Source: Lentisalinibacter sp037382365
GTDB lineage: Bacteria; Pseudomonadota; Gammaproteobacteria; Steroidobacterales; Woeseiaceae
Length of the DNA: 64,000 nt
Reading direction: 5' to 3'
NCBI GenBank assembly: GCA_037382365.1
Contig: JARRPZ010000001.1
Span: 1 to 64,000, forward strand
Shown here: piece after piece, positions 43,548 through 52,043 of the stretch
How the letters are laid out: each line of letters begins with the position of its first letter
How positions within the stretch are numbered: the first letter of the stretch is position 1
Notes under the pieces: generated by a model
Databases searched by the model: none
Seen by the model: only the letters and a program-made list of their open reading frames with translations
Told to the model about the DNA's origin: nothing
Program-made: the position numbers and the translations under genes

Positions 43548-45131
43548 TCAGGCGAGCCCGAGGACGCCTGGATTGATCATACCCTGCGGATCGACCTGTC
43601 GCTTGATCGCCGACAGCAGGGCCCAGGCACCCGGATCTCTGCCTTTCCGGTAGCGATAGAACTTGCCGATCTGGAAACTCGTCGCCCCGGACTCGTGGAG
43701 GAGATCGGCGATCTCCTCCTTCAGGCAGGCGACCAGCGCGGACGCCTCGGGATTGTCGCTGCCCTTCGGGAGTCGCCGGAGATGAGCCTCGTCCATGACA
43801 CGCTCGTGGAATGACGTCCGCTCGCCGGGCCAATACAGACACGGCTCGACCAGAAGCGCATGGTTCGAGATCGCACAATACAGATACCCGTGTGAGACGC
43901 CGAGTGTCCCGGCCTCCGATGCGTGCCGTTCGAACAAGGCCTCGAGTCGGGCATGAAGCTCAGCGGCCCGCGACAGCGGGACGATGCCATGCACCGGAGC
44001 CCAGCGTTCACCCTCGGGTCCGAGCATGCTGTTGACCTCCGCGAACGGATTCGCGCGCATGACTTTCGGCACCGCGTTCTCGATCTCTGCCGCGTCGCCG
44101 CCGACGGCCTCGCGTACCCGGTCGAGACGCCCCAGGGCATCCGCCGCGTCCCGCCCGTCCACGCTGACGTGCAGCGAGTACGGCACCTCGTCGAGGAACC
44201 CCCTCCCGGCCCGTGCGAGCTGCACGCCGTCGCGGAGTCCACGCACCACGGAGCCCGCGCTCCCGATTACTTTGCCGAGCGTCTTCACGTCCTCGGTGAG
44301 GCTCGCGCGCCGCATCCGGAGTGACTGCAGGAACGGATCGAAAGCGAACACCTCGGAGGCGACCTCCGCGCGGGCAATCGCGGCCATGGCCCGGAACAGG
44401 CTCGCCGCATCCGCCACGGAATACGAGACGAACTCGGTGGCAGCCGGTCGGCGTATCAGACGTAGTGTGGCTGCCGTCTTCAGACCGAGTGCCCCGCAGT
44501 CGCCGGTGAAAAGGCCGGTGAGATCGGGGCCGTGGTAGCGGAAGAATGGTGCGGCCCGGCCGGTCGCCGCGCTGCCCGTCACGATGCGCGTACCGTCGGC
44601 GATGACGACCTCGAGACCGAGTACACTGTCCTGCGCCGTCCCGTAGCGACCGGAGCCCAGGAAGATGCTCCCCTGGGACAACGCACCGCCCACCGTCGCG
44701 CGAATCCCGGACAGCGGCCCCCAGTAAGGCGTGCGGACGCCGGCCTCGGCCAGCCGGCTGTTCAATGCCGCCCAGGTGCAGCCCGCCTCGACACGGACGA
44801 AGTTGTCGTCCGTATTGATCTCCAGAACACGATCCAGGCGGCGGCTGTCGACGATCACCGTCCGGGACGAGATCGGCAGATAGGCATCCGTGTAGGACAT
44901 GCCGCCGCCGCGGGCGATCACGGCGTAGCCGGCTGTCGTCGCCGTGCGGACGACCTCCGCGAGTTGCTCGGTATCGGCCGGGGCCACGACGGCGGCCGCC
45001 GTCGCGCCGCGGCGGTAGACGTCCTGGGAGTAGAACGCCCGTTCCTCTTCGGTGGTCTGAACGAACCCGGGCCCGCATATCGCCTCGAGCCGTCCCAGGA
45101 GGGCTGTCTCATCGGAAAACTGTACGGCCAT
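43548..45131 (-). CDS. FAD-linked oxidoreductase (PCMH/VAO fold, D-lactate/glycolate dehydrogenase-like)
   Basis: A 527-residue flavoprotein of the vanillyl-alcohol-oxidase fold. The FAD-binding domain has VIARGGGMSYTDAYLP, VEAGCTWAALNSRLAE and GPLSGIRATVGGALSQGS. The C-terminal cap ends in RQVDPQGMINPGVLG, a typical finish for D-lactate, glycolate and alkyldihydroxyacetone-type enzymes. It probably oxidises a hydroxy acid or phenolic substrate. As the first gene of the operon behind a clear sigma-70 promoter, it may carry out the first step, before CoA activation. The substrate is unknown. Confidence 0.85.
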   Translation of the reverse strand: MAVQFSDETALLGRLEAICGPGFVQTTEEERAFYSQDVYRRGATAAAVVAPADTEQLAEVVRTATTAGYAVIARGGGMSYTDAYLPISSRTVIVDSRRLDRVLEINTDDNFVRVEAGCTWAALNSRLAEAGVRTPYWGPLSGIRATVGGALSQGSIFLGSGRYGTAQDSVLGLEVVIADGTRIVTGSAATGRAAPFFRYHGPDLTGLFTGDCGALGLKTAATLRLIRRPAATEFVSYSVADAASLFRAMAAIARAEVASEVFAFDPFLQSLRMRRASLTEDVKTLGKVIGSAGSVVRGLRDGVQLARAGRGFLDEVPYSLHVSVDGRDAADALGRLDRVREAVGGDAAEIENAVPKVMRANPFAEVNSMLGPEGERWAPVHGIVPLSRAAELHARLEALFERHASEAGTLGVSHGYLYCAISNHALLVEPCLYWPGERTSFHERVMDEAHLRRLPKGSDNPEASALVACLKEEIADLLHESGATSFQIGKFYRYRKGRDPGAWALLSAIKRQVDPQGMINPGVLGLA

Positions 45132-45173
45132 CGGCTACGGCTGCTCTCCCGCGTGGCGTCGGTGCGCGTTGCC

Positions 45174-45201
45174 AATTTAGGCACTGGGTCGGAAATGTCA
45201 A
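45174..45201 (-). promoter_or_regulatory. Sigma-70 promoter of the catabolic operon
   Basis: On the minus strand TTGACA (45201-45196), a perfect -35, is followed after 16 bases by TAAATT (45179-45174), a 4/6 match to the -10 consensus. Transcription would begin near 45167, leaving a leader of about 36 bases before the FAD oxidoreductase ATG. A strong terminator lies immediately upstream, so this promoter defines the operon start. Confidence 0.6.
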
Positions 45202-45221
45202 TCGGCGACCAGCCGCTGAAT

Positions 45222-45255
45222 AAAAACCCGGGTGGCCCTCGCGAGCCACCCGGGT
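45222..45255 (-). terminator. Rho-independent terminator
   Basis: An 11-bp perfect stem (ACCCGGGTGGC at 45226-45236 with GCCACCCGGGT at 45245-45255) encloses an 8-base loop. On the minus strand it is followed by TTTTT. It ends transcripts arriving from the sulfurtransferase direction just before the catabolic-operon promoter. On the plus strand there is no T-run. Confidence 0.85.
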
Positions 45256-45257
45256 GG

Positions 45258-45805
45258 GTCCGCACGGAGATAATGCGGATCGCGTGACGAGCCGAACCCG
45301 CTATCGCGGGCTGGGTACCGGCTCGTCCAGCTCTTCGGCTCCGGGGACAAGGCGGACTGCGCCTGCCCTCGGGGCCCTGTCTGTATCGGCGTTACCGATT
45401 TCGCCGGACGCGCTGCGCTCGATCTGCGCCGATTCGCCCGTTGCTCGGTGACGCCTCGCTCGATACTGAGATCGGCGTCGCGCCCCTCGGAGTCGCCGGA
45501 ACGCGTCGATCGGGCCAGGTGGCCCGGAGGATCCGGGAGCGCCCGCTCGAGCGATTATTAGTCTCCGATGGTTCGCCGGAAGATGCAATCGTTGCGGCGC
45601 GAAAATCACCTTCTTCAGTGCCGGCCGGTGGCCCGCAAAAGCCCGGCCGGTAGCTATAGTTTACTTCAGGTAAATGACACATCATTATGAAATAAAAGAT
45701 TTTTCATCCACAGCTTTGCCAAAACGCAACGGCGAATGCTGTCCATCCGATCGCCCGATTGGGACAGCCGGAAGCCGCAGAGGTTCCGATCGGCGGCCGC
45801 GCTCG
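45258..45805. other. 548-bp region without an established gene
   Basis: This gap lies between the mercaptopyruvate sulfurtransferase stop and a strong minus-strand terminator. It contains several inverted repeats. TCCGCA/TGCGGA is at 45259-45279. A nested stem at 45288-45325 pairs CGAGCCG with CGGCTCG outside and CCCGC with GCGGG inside. Paired CCGGCCGG arms lie near 45622-45650, and an AT-rich patch at 45655-45720 could hold a minus-strand promoter. I find no tmRNA, RNase P, SRP RNA or tRNA signatures. It may be a structured 3' leader, a small RNA or a decayed gene. Confidence 0.4.
45301..45609 (-). CDS. Possible small ORF in the 45.3-45.8 kb gap
   Basis: A 102-codon frame starts with GTG at 45609. 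An AGAAG purine run lies directly against the start, closer than a normal ribosome site. It ends 45 bases before the terminator hairpin. The product is Arg-rich and ends AEELDEPVPSPR. I recognise no family. The first 20 codons include rare ones (AGA, CTA, ATA), and the composition looks partly non-coding. It is listed because it is the best coding candidate in the gap. Confidence 0.2.
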   Translation of the reverse strand: MIFAPQRLHLPANHRRLIIARAGAPGSSGPPGPIDAFRRLRGARRRSQYRARRHRATGESAQIERSASGEIGNADTDRAPRAGAVRLVPGAEELDEPVPSPR

Positions 45806-46657
45806 TCAGTCCGCGCCGCTCGCTATCGGCCGCTCCGCGTCACGGATCCAGTGGCTCCAGCTGCCGACGTACAGCCGGGGCTCCGGCAGACCGGCGACGG
45901 CCATGGCGAGGCTGATGTGGCAGGCGGTGACGCCGGAACCACACATGGCAATGGGCTTTCCCGGGTAATGCGCCAGTCGCGCGCGGTAGCGACGCGCCAA
46001 CTCGGCCGGGGCCAGCAGGCACCCATCGTCACCCACGTTCTCCGTGAACGGATGATTCAAAGCCCCGGGGATGTGCCCTGCCACCGCGTCGATCGGCTCC
46101 TTCAGGCCGATGAAGCGCTCCCTCGCCCTGGCGTCGAGTACGGCGGCGCCAGCCTGCAGGGCGGCGATGACGCCCGCCGCGTCGACCTCCCGCTCCCGGT
46201 CGGGATCGACGGGATACGGCGCCCCATGCGTACCACGGCTATCCTTACCGGCGTCGAGAGGCAATCCCTGCTGCCGCCACGCCGCCAGCCCCCCGTCCAG
46301 TACACGGCGACGCTCGTGACCCACCCATCCGAGCAGCCACCACAGTCTCGAAGCCACGGCGCCCGGGCCCTCGTCGTATGCCACCACCAGCGTCTGCGGC
46401 GTCACACCCCAGTCGCCGAGCGTACGGGCGAACTGCGCCGGCGCCGGCAGCGGGTGCCGCCCGCTCGTGTCCGTCACGTCTCCTGCCAGATCGTCGTCCA
46501 GGTGCGCATAGGAGGCACCGGGGATGTGGGCCCGTTCGTAGCCGCGACGACCGGCATCCGGTTCTGAGAGTGTGAACCGGCAGTCGATGATGCGGACGTC
46601 CGGCTGGCCCAGCAGTCCAGCCAGTTCCCGGGCATCGATCAGCGGAGATGCGGACAT
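45806..46657 (-). CDS. sseA: 3-mercaptopyruvate sulfurtransferase
   Basis: A 283-residue protein of two rhodanese domains. The N-terminal domain has lost the catalytic Cys. The C-terminal active loop CGSGVTA near residue 235 has the sequence typical of mercaptopyruvate rather than thiosulfate sulfurtransferases. VIDCRFTLSEPDAGRRGYE and HIPGA repeats support the two-domain layout. It transfers sulfur from mercaptopyruvate to thiol acceptors or cyanide. It is divergent from etfB, and 548 non-coding bases follow it before a terminator. Confidence 0.9.
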   Translation of the reverse strand: MSASPLIDARELAGLLGQPDVRIIDCRFTLSEPDAGRRGYERAHIPGASYAHLDDDLAGDVTDTSGRHPLPAPAQFARTLGDWGVTPQTLVVAYDEGPGAVASRLWWLLGWVGHERRRVLDGGLAAWRQQGLPLDAGKDSRGTHGAPYPVDPDREREVDAAGVIAALQAGAAVLDARARERFIGLKEPIDAVAGHIPGALNHPFTENVGDDGCLLAPAELARRYRARLAHYPGKPIAMCGSGVTACHISLAMAVAGLPEPRLYVGSWSHWIRDAERPIASGAD

Positions 46658-46698
46658 CGGCTGGTCGTCGTCTGCTCATTTCGCTGCATTGCAGCACC

Positions 46699-46727
46699 TT
46701 GTTTCGCGGGCGCCGGTCAGTGACAAT
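46699..46727 (+). promoter_or_regulatory. Candidate sigma-70 promoter of etfBA
   Basis: TTGTTT (46699-46704) and GACAAT (46722-46727) are separated by 17 bases, the ideal spacing. They match the -35 at 3/6 and the -10 at 4/6. The start would be near 46734, about 55 bases before etfB. It lies in the 131-bp divergent region with sseA. Confidence 0.35.
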
Positions 46728-46788
46728 ATCGTGATTGCAGGAGTCATCCAACCAGCGTGCGCACGCGCACCGCTCAGGAGAATTATTC

Positions 46789-47538
46789 GTGGAAAAGATT
46801 CTGGTAGGACTGAAGCGGGTCGTGGACTACAACGTCCGCGTCCGGGTGAAGTCGGACGGCAGCGGCGTCGAGACCGAAGGGGTCAAGATGAGCATCAACC
46901 CCTTCGACGAGATCGCACTCGAGGAGGCATTGCGGATCAGGGAGAAAGGCGACGCGAGCGAGGTCATCGTGGTCTCCATCGGCCCCGGCGAAGCGCAGCA
47001 GCAGCTGCGGACGGGTCTGGCGATGGGAGCCGATCGTGCCATCCTCGTCGAGACCAGCGAGGCGGTCGATCCGTTGAGCGCCGCCAGGGTGTTCAAGGCG
47101 CTCGTCGACAAGGAACAGCCGGATCTGGTCCTGCTCGGCAAGCAGGCCATCGACAACGACGCGAATCAGACCGGCCAGATGCTCGCGGCCCTGTGGGAGC
47201 GCCCTCAGGGCACCTTCTGCTCCGGGCTCGAGATCGCCGATGGCAAGGCCACGGTGACCCGTGAAGTGGACGTCGGACTGGAGATCATCGAGATCGATCT
47301 GCCCGCGGTCATCACGGCGGATCTGCGACTGAACGAGCCTCGCTACGTGAAGTTGCCGGACATCATGAAGGCGAAGAAGAAGCCCCTGGACACCGTTTCC
47401 GCGGACGACCTCGGAGTGACGGTGAGTTCCGATTTCGAGATCACGTCCTATGCGCCACCGCCGCAGCGCCAGAAAGGCATCATGGTGGAGGACGTCGCGG
47501 GTCTCGTGAATGCACTGAAGGAAAAAGGACTGGTCTGA
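46789..47538 (+). CDS. etfB: Electron transfer flavoprotein subunit beta
   Basis: A 249-residue ETF beta subunit. KILVGLKRVVDYNVRVRV opens the protein, and SINPFDEIALEEALRI plus LLGKQAIDNDANQTGQML are family motifs around the AMP site. With the alpha subunit it accepts electrons from acyl-CoA dehydrogenases and passes them to ETF-quinone oxidoreductase. The GTG at 46789 has AGGAG nine bases upstream; an earlier in-frame ATG gives an extension unlike the family. It overlaps etfA (TGATG). Confidence 0.95.
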   Translation: MEKILVGLKRVVDYNVRVRVKSDGSGVETEGVKMSINPFDEIALEEALRIREKGDASEVIVVSIGPGEAQQQLRTGLAMGADRAILVETSEAVDPLSAARVFKALVDKEQPDLVLLGKQAIDNDANQTGQMLAALWERPQGTFCSGLEIADGKATVTREVDVGLEIIEIDLPAVITADLRLNEPRYVKLPDIMKAKKKPLDTVSADDLGVTVSSDFEITSYAPPPQRQKGIMVEDVAGLVNALKEKGLV

Positions 47539-48479
47539 TGGCGAAAATACTGATCATTGCGGAGCACGACGGGCAGTCCCTGAACCCCAGCACGCCCAAG
47601 TGCGTCAAGTGCGCAGCAGGAATCGACGGCGGCGAGATCCACGTCGCGGTCTTCGCGAAGGACGCGGCAGACGTGGCCGCGGAGGCGGCGAAGATCGAGG
47701 GCGTCGCCAAGGTTCTCACCGTCGAGAACGAGGCGAACGAGAAGCCGCTGGCCGCAGTGCTCGCGCCCCAGGTGGCGGAGCTGGCGGACGGGTACACCCA
47801 CGTCTTCGGTCCGTCGACCAGCTTCGGCAAGGACGTCATGCCACGGGTCGCCGCGCTGCTCGGCGTGAACCAGCTCTCCGACGTCATGGAGGTGATCGGC
47901 CCCTACGAATTCAAGCGCCCGATTTACGCCGGCAACGCCATCATCACGGTGCGGACGCCCGAGGACAAGACGCTGGTGGCCACGGTGCGGGCGGCGTCGT
48001 ATCAGGCAGCCGGGACGGGCGGCAGCGCCGGGGTCGAGGCGGCGAGCGTCAGCGCGGAACTGCCCACCCATACGCGGTGGCTGGAACTCAAGGCGGGCTC
48101 CAGCGACCGGCCCGATCTCGCCACCGCCCCGCGCGTCGTGTCGGGCGGCCGTGCCCTCGGCAGCGAGGAGAACTTCGAGATCATCTTCAAACTGGCGGAC
48201 AAGCTGGGCGCGGCCGTCGGCGCGTCCCGGGCGGCAGTGGACGCGGGCTACGTTCCCAACGAGATGCAGGTCGGCCAGACGGGCAAGATCATCGCACCGG
48301 AGCTCTACATCGCGATCGGCATATCCGGCGCCATCCAGCACCTGACCGGGATCAAGGATGCGGGCACGATCGTCGCCATCAACAAGGACGAGGACGCGCC
48401 GATTTTCGAAGTGGCCGATGTCGGGCTGGTGGCGGACCTGTTCAAGGCGATTCCGGAACTGGAATCCGAACTCGGCTAG
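47538..48479 (+). CDS. etfA: Electron transfer flavoprotein subunit alpha
   Basis: A 313-residue ETF alpha subunit. The FAD domain near the C-terminus has VVSGGRALGSEENFE, GASRAAVDAGYVPNEMQVGQ and YIAIGISGAIQHLTGI with the flavin-contacting residues, and it ends in IVAINKDEDAPIF and a DLF-type tail. It holds the FAD of the heterodimer. It likely serves the acyl-CoA dehydrogenase at 42 kb among others. A stem-loop terminator follows 10 bases after the stop. Confidence 0.95.
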   Translation: MAKILIIAEHDGQSLNPSTPKCVKCAAGIDGGEIHVAVFAKDAADVAAEAAKIEGVAKVLTVENEANEKPLAAVLAPQVAELADGYTHVFGPSTSFGKDVMPRVAALLGVNQLSDVMEVIGPYEFKRPIYAGNAIITVRTPEDKTLVATVRAASYQAAGTGGSAGVEAASVSAELPTHTRWLELKAGSSDRPDLATAPRVVSGGRALGSEENFEIIFKLADKLGAAVGASRAAVDAGYVPNEMQVGQTGKIIAPELYIAIGISGAIQHLTGIKDAGTIVAINKDEDAPIFEVADVGLVADLFKAIPELESELG

Positions 48480-48489
48480 CACGACGGAG

Positions 48490-48520
48490 CGACGGCGGGC
48501 GGCGTGTCCGCCGTCGTTCT
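48490..48520 (+). terminator. Stem-loop terminator after etfA
   Basis: CGACGGCGG (48490-48498) and CCGCCGTCG (48508-48516) form a perfect 9-bp stem with a 9-base loop, followed by TTCT. The T-run is short, so termination may be partial. It separates etfA from the convergent gene at 48519 and overlaps that gene's stop codon. Confidence 0.6.
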
Positions 48521-49184
48521 AAACCGGCTGCCTGAATATACCCAGGACGGCCTCCAGCACCAGCGTAATCCAGATCGCGATCACGAATGGGCGCGCCCGA
48601 CCCAGACTGCGTTGGATCGCGCCTTCCGTATCGGGCCGCGAACCCTCTTCCATCAGAGTCGCGAAGGCCGGTCCGAACGGGATCAGAGCGAACCGGATGG
48701 CGAGGCCACAGGCCACGGTCACGGCAAAGAGCAACAGCTTGAGGGCCACCCAGTCGGACCGGATCCATTCCGGATCCACGTAGTGGCGCACCGCGAGACC
48801 CGCGGTCGCCAGGATCACGCCCAGCCGGATCACGAGATCCGTGCGCTGCAGGAAGCGCGCCGGCAACGGCGCGTGGATGTAGTGGACCGCGATGACCAGC
48901 GCGAGCCAGAGCAGCGCGAGGAGCCACATGAGCCCCAGCCCGGGGTCGGATATCGGCAGCTCTCCGCGTATCGCGGCGAGGTGCAGGCCCACCGGCAGTA
49001 TCAGTACCATGCAGACACGGGGCGACAGGTCCACCGCCAGCATGATCGCCGCGGCGGTCTCGCGCGCTTCCCGGCCCAGATCCGGATTCGAGACGAAGCG
49101 GCTGGCGTAGAACACGCCCAGATCGCCGCCGAGCCAGTAGGCGAACAGCACCACGTGCAGCAGCACGAGCAGATCGTAGGTCAT
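48519..49184 (-). CDS. Polytopic membrane protein (CopD/DUF2269-like), function unknown
   Basis: A 221-residue inner-membrane protein with about six hydrophobic segments. The N-terminal YDLLVLLHVVLFAYWLGGD puts a His in the first helix, and LSPRVCMVLILPVGLHLA puts Cys and His in the second. Further His residues occur in VIAVHYIHAPLP and GLAVRHYVDP. This His pattern resembles CopD-type or DUF2269 proteins, which may bind heme or copper, but I cannot assign a role. It lies two bases after the MDR oxidoreductase gene. Confidence 0.68.
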   Translation of the reverse strand: MTYDLLVLLHVVLFAYWLGGDLGVFYASRFVSNPDLGREARETAAAIMLAVDLSPRVCMVLILPVGLHLAAIRGELPISDPGLGLMWLLALLWLALVIAVHYIHAPLPARFLQRTDLVIRLGVILATAGLAVRHYVDPEWIRSDWVALKLLLFAVTVACGLAIRFALIPFGPAFATLMEEGSRPDTEGAIQRSLGRARPFVIAIWITLVLEAVLGIFRQPV

Positions 49185-49186
49185 CG

Positions 49187-50197
49187 CTACTCGCGGCCAA
49201 GGCGTACGACGGCTTTACCCAGGTTCTCGCCCCGCATCAGGCGACAGAAAGCCTGGGGCGCATTCGCGAGGCCTTCGGTGACGTCTTCCCGGGCGCGGAT
49301 CCGGCCCTCCCGGTACCAGGCCGTCGCCTGATCGAGGAACTCCTCCTCCCGGTGGTAGTAGTCGTACACGACCAGGCCGTGCATGTGAGCCCGGGCGGCG
49401 ATGATCGGTCCGAGATTCGGGCCCGGCGGGGGCACCTTGCGATTGTACTGATCGATCATGCCGCACAGTACGATGCGCGCGCCGCGCGCCAGATTCTGCA
49501 TGGCGGCTGCCAGCGTATCGCCGGCCACGTTGTCGAAGTAGACGTGGATGCCGTTCGGACAGAGCTGCGCCAGCCGCGAGCGCAGATGCTCGCGCTTGTA
49601 GTCGATACAGGCGTCGAAACCGAAGGTACCCTTCACGAGCGCGCACTTCTCCCGTGACCCGGCGATGCCGATCGCCCGGGCGCCGCGGATCTTCGCGATC
49701 TGACCCACCATGCTCCCCACGGGACCCGACGCAGCGGACACGACGACCGTCTCTCCGGTCTGCGGCCGGGCCAGGTACTCGAGGCCCGCCCACGCCGTCA
49801 GTCCCGGCATGCCCAGGATACCGAGGGCCAGTGACGGCGGAGGGTCGACAGGATCCAGCACACGGACCCCATTGCCGTCAGATATGCCGTAGGCCTGCCA
49901 GCCGTTCCGGTCGAGGACGATCATGCCCGGACTGAACGCCGGGTGTCGGGAAGTCACGACCTCCGAGACGGTACCGCCGACGATGGCGTCGCCGACCGCC
50001 AGCTGCTCGGTGTAGAGGTGCCGGCCCGAAATCACACCGCGGACATACGGATCCAGTGACAGGTAGAGCGTGCGCGACAGGAACTCGCCGGGTCCCGGCA
50101 CGGGGATGGGTCCCTCCGTGACACGGAAGTCCCCGGGCTCCGGCACACCGTCCGGATGACGTGCCAGTACGACTCGCTGATTGGCGGATGCCGCCAC
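49187..50197 (-). CDS. NADP-dependent oxidoreductase, zinc-independent MDR family
   Basis: A 336-residue medium-chain dehydrogenase/reductase of the leukotriene-B4-dehydrogenase/CurA group. LSLDPYVRGVISGRHLY near residue 48 and the NADP site SAASGPVGSMVGQIAKIRG near 155 are clear. FGFDACIDYKRE, and CGMIDQYN with the following PGPNL, are also typical. The zinc ligands of alcohol dehydrogenases are missing. It probably reduces the double bond of enals, enones or similar electrophiles. It sits eight bases after the peroxiredoxin gene, which suggests a shared redox-protection role. Confidence 0.9.
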   Translation of the reverse strand: MAASANQRVVLARHPDGVPEPGDFRVTEGPIPVPGPGEFLSRTLYLSLDPYVRGVISGRHLYTEQLAVGDAIVGGTVSEVVTSRHPAFSPGMIVLDRNGWQAYGISDGNGVRVLDPVDPPPSLALGILGMPGLTAWAGLEYLARPQTGETVVVSAASGPVGSMVGQIAKIRGARAIGIAGSREKCALVKGTFGFDACIDYKREHLRSRLAQLCPNGIHVYFDNVAGDTLAAAMQNLARGARIVLCGMIDQYNRKVPPPGPNLGPIIAARAHMHGLVVYDYYHREEEFLDQATAWYREGRIRAREDVTEGLANAPQAFCRLMRGENLGKAVVRLGRE

Positions 50198-50205
50198 CGC
50201 CCGTC

Positions 50206-50688
50206 TCAGAGCGCGTCGAGCATCGACTCGGCCGAACTCACGTCGAACTCGCCGGGCTTCTCGACATGGACGGCTTTCGCGACGCCATCCTCTACGAGAA
50301 TCGCGAATCGCTGGCTGCGAGTCCCCATGCCGAAGCCGCTGGCGTCCATCTCGAGACCGAGCTTACGCGTGTAATCGGCGTTGCCGTCGGCCAGCATCAG
50401 GACCTCGTCACCCACGCCGCGCTCTTTGCCCCACGCCCCCATCACGAAGGCATCATTCACGGCCATGCAGGCGATCGTGTCTACGCCCTTCGCCGAGAAT
50501 TCCGCGGCCTTGTCGACATAGCCCGGGAGATGATTCATCGAACAGGTCGGGGTGAAGGCGCCGGGCACGGCGAACAGCAAGACCTTCTTGCCACCGAACA
50601 ATTCGTCCGTCGTGATCTGACCGGGCCCCTCCGCCGTCATGATGCCGAAAGTACCCTCGGGCATGCGCTCACCAGCACTGATAGCCAT
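50206..50688 (-). CDS. Peroxiredoxin (Prx5-type)
   Basis: A 160-residue thioredoxin-fold peroxidase. The peroxidatic Cys is in PGAFTPTCSMNHLPGY near residue 49, the Prx5 pattern P-x3-TPTCS. VNDAFVMGAWGKE is the typical following helix. A second Cys in DTIACMAVND near 72 could act as resolving Cys, as in some Prx5 proteins. It reduces hydroperoxides using thioredoxin or glutathione. ATG 50688 has AGAGGAG upstream. It is cytoplasmic, with no fused glutaredoxin. Confidence 0.92.
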   Translation of the reverse strand: MAISAGERMPEGTFGIMTAEGPGQITTDELFGGKKVLLFAVPGAFTPTCSMNHLPGYVDKAAEFSAKGVDTIACMAVNDAFVMGAWGKERGVGDEVLMLADGNADYTRKLGLEMDASGFGMGTRSQRFAILVEDGVAKAVHVEKPGEFDVSSAESMLDAL

Positions 50689-50782
50689 TAGCTCGCTCCT
50701 CTTCAGAAATGACGACGGAAAACGTCGCACCTGCCGTCCTTTGTCTCATTCTCGTTGTCTTCGCCCCGCCGCGGCGTCGCCG

Positions 50783-52042
50783 TCAGCGGATCAGGAAAAG
50801 GGACAGCTCCGGCCAGAAGGATACCACCGAGAGCCCCGCGAGCATCAAGAGCAGGAACGGAACGACGGCGCGACAGATCTCCCAGAAGTTCTCCCGGAAC
50901 GCCCCGAGCGCGACGATGAGATTCAGGCCCAGCGGCGGCGTGAGGTAGCCGATCTCCAGGTTAACGACCATGATGATACCGAAATGCACCGGGTCGATAC
51001 CCTGGGCCTCCGCCAGCGGCACCAGCATCGGTGCCAGGATGAGTATGGCCGAGCCGATATCCATGATGCAGCCGATCACCAGCAGGAAGACGTTCACGAT
51101 CAGCAGGAACGCGATGCGGCTGTCGATCTGTCCGCTCAGCCAGTCCACCATATGCTCCGGGACCTTCTGGTAGGTGAAGAACACATTCAGTGCGAGCGCG
51201 AGCATCAGCACCGGGAACAGCCCGCCGAGCAGGCGCCCGGTGTCGACCATCACGTCTGCCACCTGCCGCAGATCGAGTTCCCGGTGCAGCAGCACTTCCA
51301 CCAGCAACGCATAAACCACGGCGACCGCCGCAGACTCCGTCGCCGTGAAGTGACCGGTGTAGATGCCGCCCAGGATGATGACCGGCATCAGCAGCGCGAG
51401 GATGCCGTCGACGGCCGCGGCACGCACCTCTGTGAACACGATCGGCTGGCGGTCTTTCTGCCAGTTCACGGCGACGGCATAGGCCGCCATCAGTCCCGTC
51501 AGCAACAGCGCCGGCCCGATGCCGGCGATGAACAGGTCGGCGATGGACGTGTGGGTCATGACGCCGTAGAGGATCAGTGGGATGGACGGCGGCACGATGA
51601 TGCCCAGTGTCCCGGCCGAGGTGATCGAGCCCAGCGAGAAGCGCTTGTCGTAACCCGCTTCCAGCAGGGCCGGATACATCACCGCGCCCACCGCCAGGAG
51701 CGTCACCGTACCGGAACCCGAGATGGCGGCGAATATGGCGCAGGAGACGACCGTAGCGATCGCCAGCCCGCCGGGTACCGGGCCGGTCAGCGCTTTCACC
51801 AGGCGGACGAGGCGCAGCGCCATGCCCCCTTTCGCCATGATATTCCCGGCGAGGATGAATAGGGGTATCGAGAGCAGCACTTCCTTGTTCAGCGCGCCCC
51901 AGGCGTCGAGGGCGATGAAGCTGAGCTGATCGTCCGTGTAGTAGAGGTACAACCAGGCGACGGCCGTACCGAGGATGACGAGCAGGTTCTGGCGCAACGC
52001 GAGCAGCACCAGGACCAGTGCCAGCAGCCAGAGCGCCCCCAT
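50783..52042 (-). CDS. TRAP transporter large permease (DctM)
   Basis: A 419-residue membrane subunit with about 12 helices that carries the sodium-coupled transport path of a TRAP uptake system. Family motifs include LSIPLFILAGNIMAKGGMALRLV, GSGTVTLLAVGAVMYPALLEAG and LGIIVPPSIPLILYG, in shorter runs, and QGIDPVHFGIIMVVNLEIG near the end. It follows the small permease by one base. The binding protein of the set is probably the dctP-like gene at 54.4 kb, separated from it and on the other strand. Confidence 0.92.
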   Translation of the reverse strand: MGALWLLALVLVLLALRQNLLVILGTAVAWLYLYYTDDQLSFIALDAWGALNKEVLLSIPLFILAGNIMAKGGMALRLVRLVKALTGPVPGGLAIATVVSCAIFAAISGSGTVTLLAVGAVMYPALLEAGYDKRFSLGSITSAGTLGIIVPPSIPLILYGVMTHTSIADLFIAGIGPALLLTGLMAAYAVAVNWQKDRQPIVFTEVRAAAVDGILALLMPVIILGGIYTGHFTATESAAVAVVYALLVEVLLHRELDLRQVADVMVDTGRLLGGLFPVLMLALALNVFFTYQKVPEHMVDWLSGQIDSRIAFLLIVNVFLLVIGCIMDIGSAILILAPMLVPLAEAQGIDPVHFGIIMVVNLEIGYLTPPLGLNLIVALGAFRENFWEICRAVVPFLLLMLAGLSVVSFWPELSLFLIR

Positions 52043-52043
52043 C

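Noticed and set aside
45288..45325. A tRNA-like or RNase P/tmRNA-like structure in the long gap
   Set aside because: The GGGTTCG segment lacks the conserved A of a T-loop, there is no acceptor stem or CCA, and none of the tmRNA, RNase P or SRP RNA signature sequences were found.
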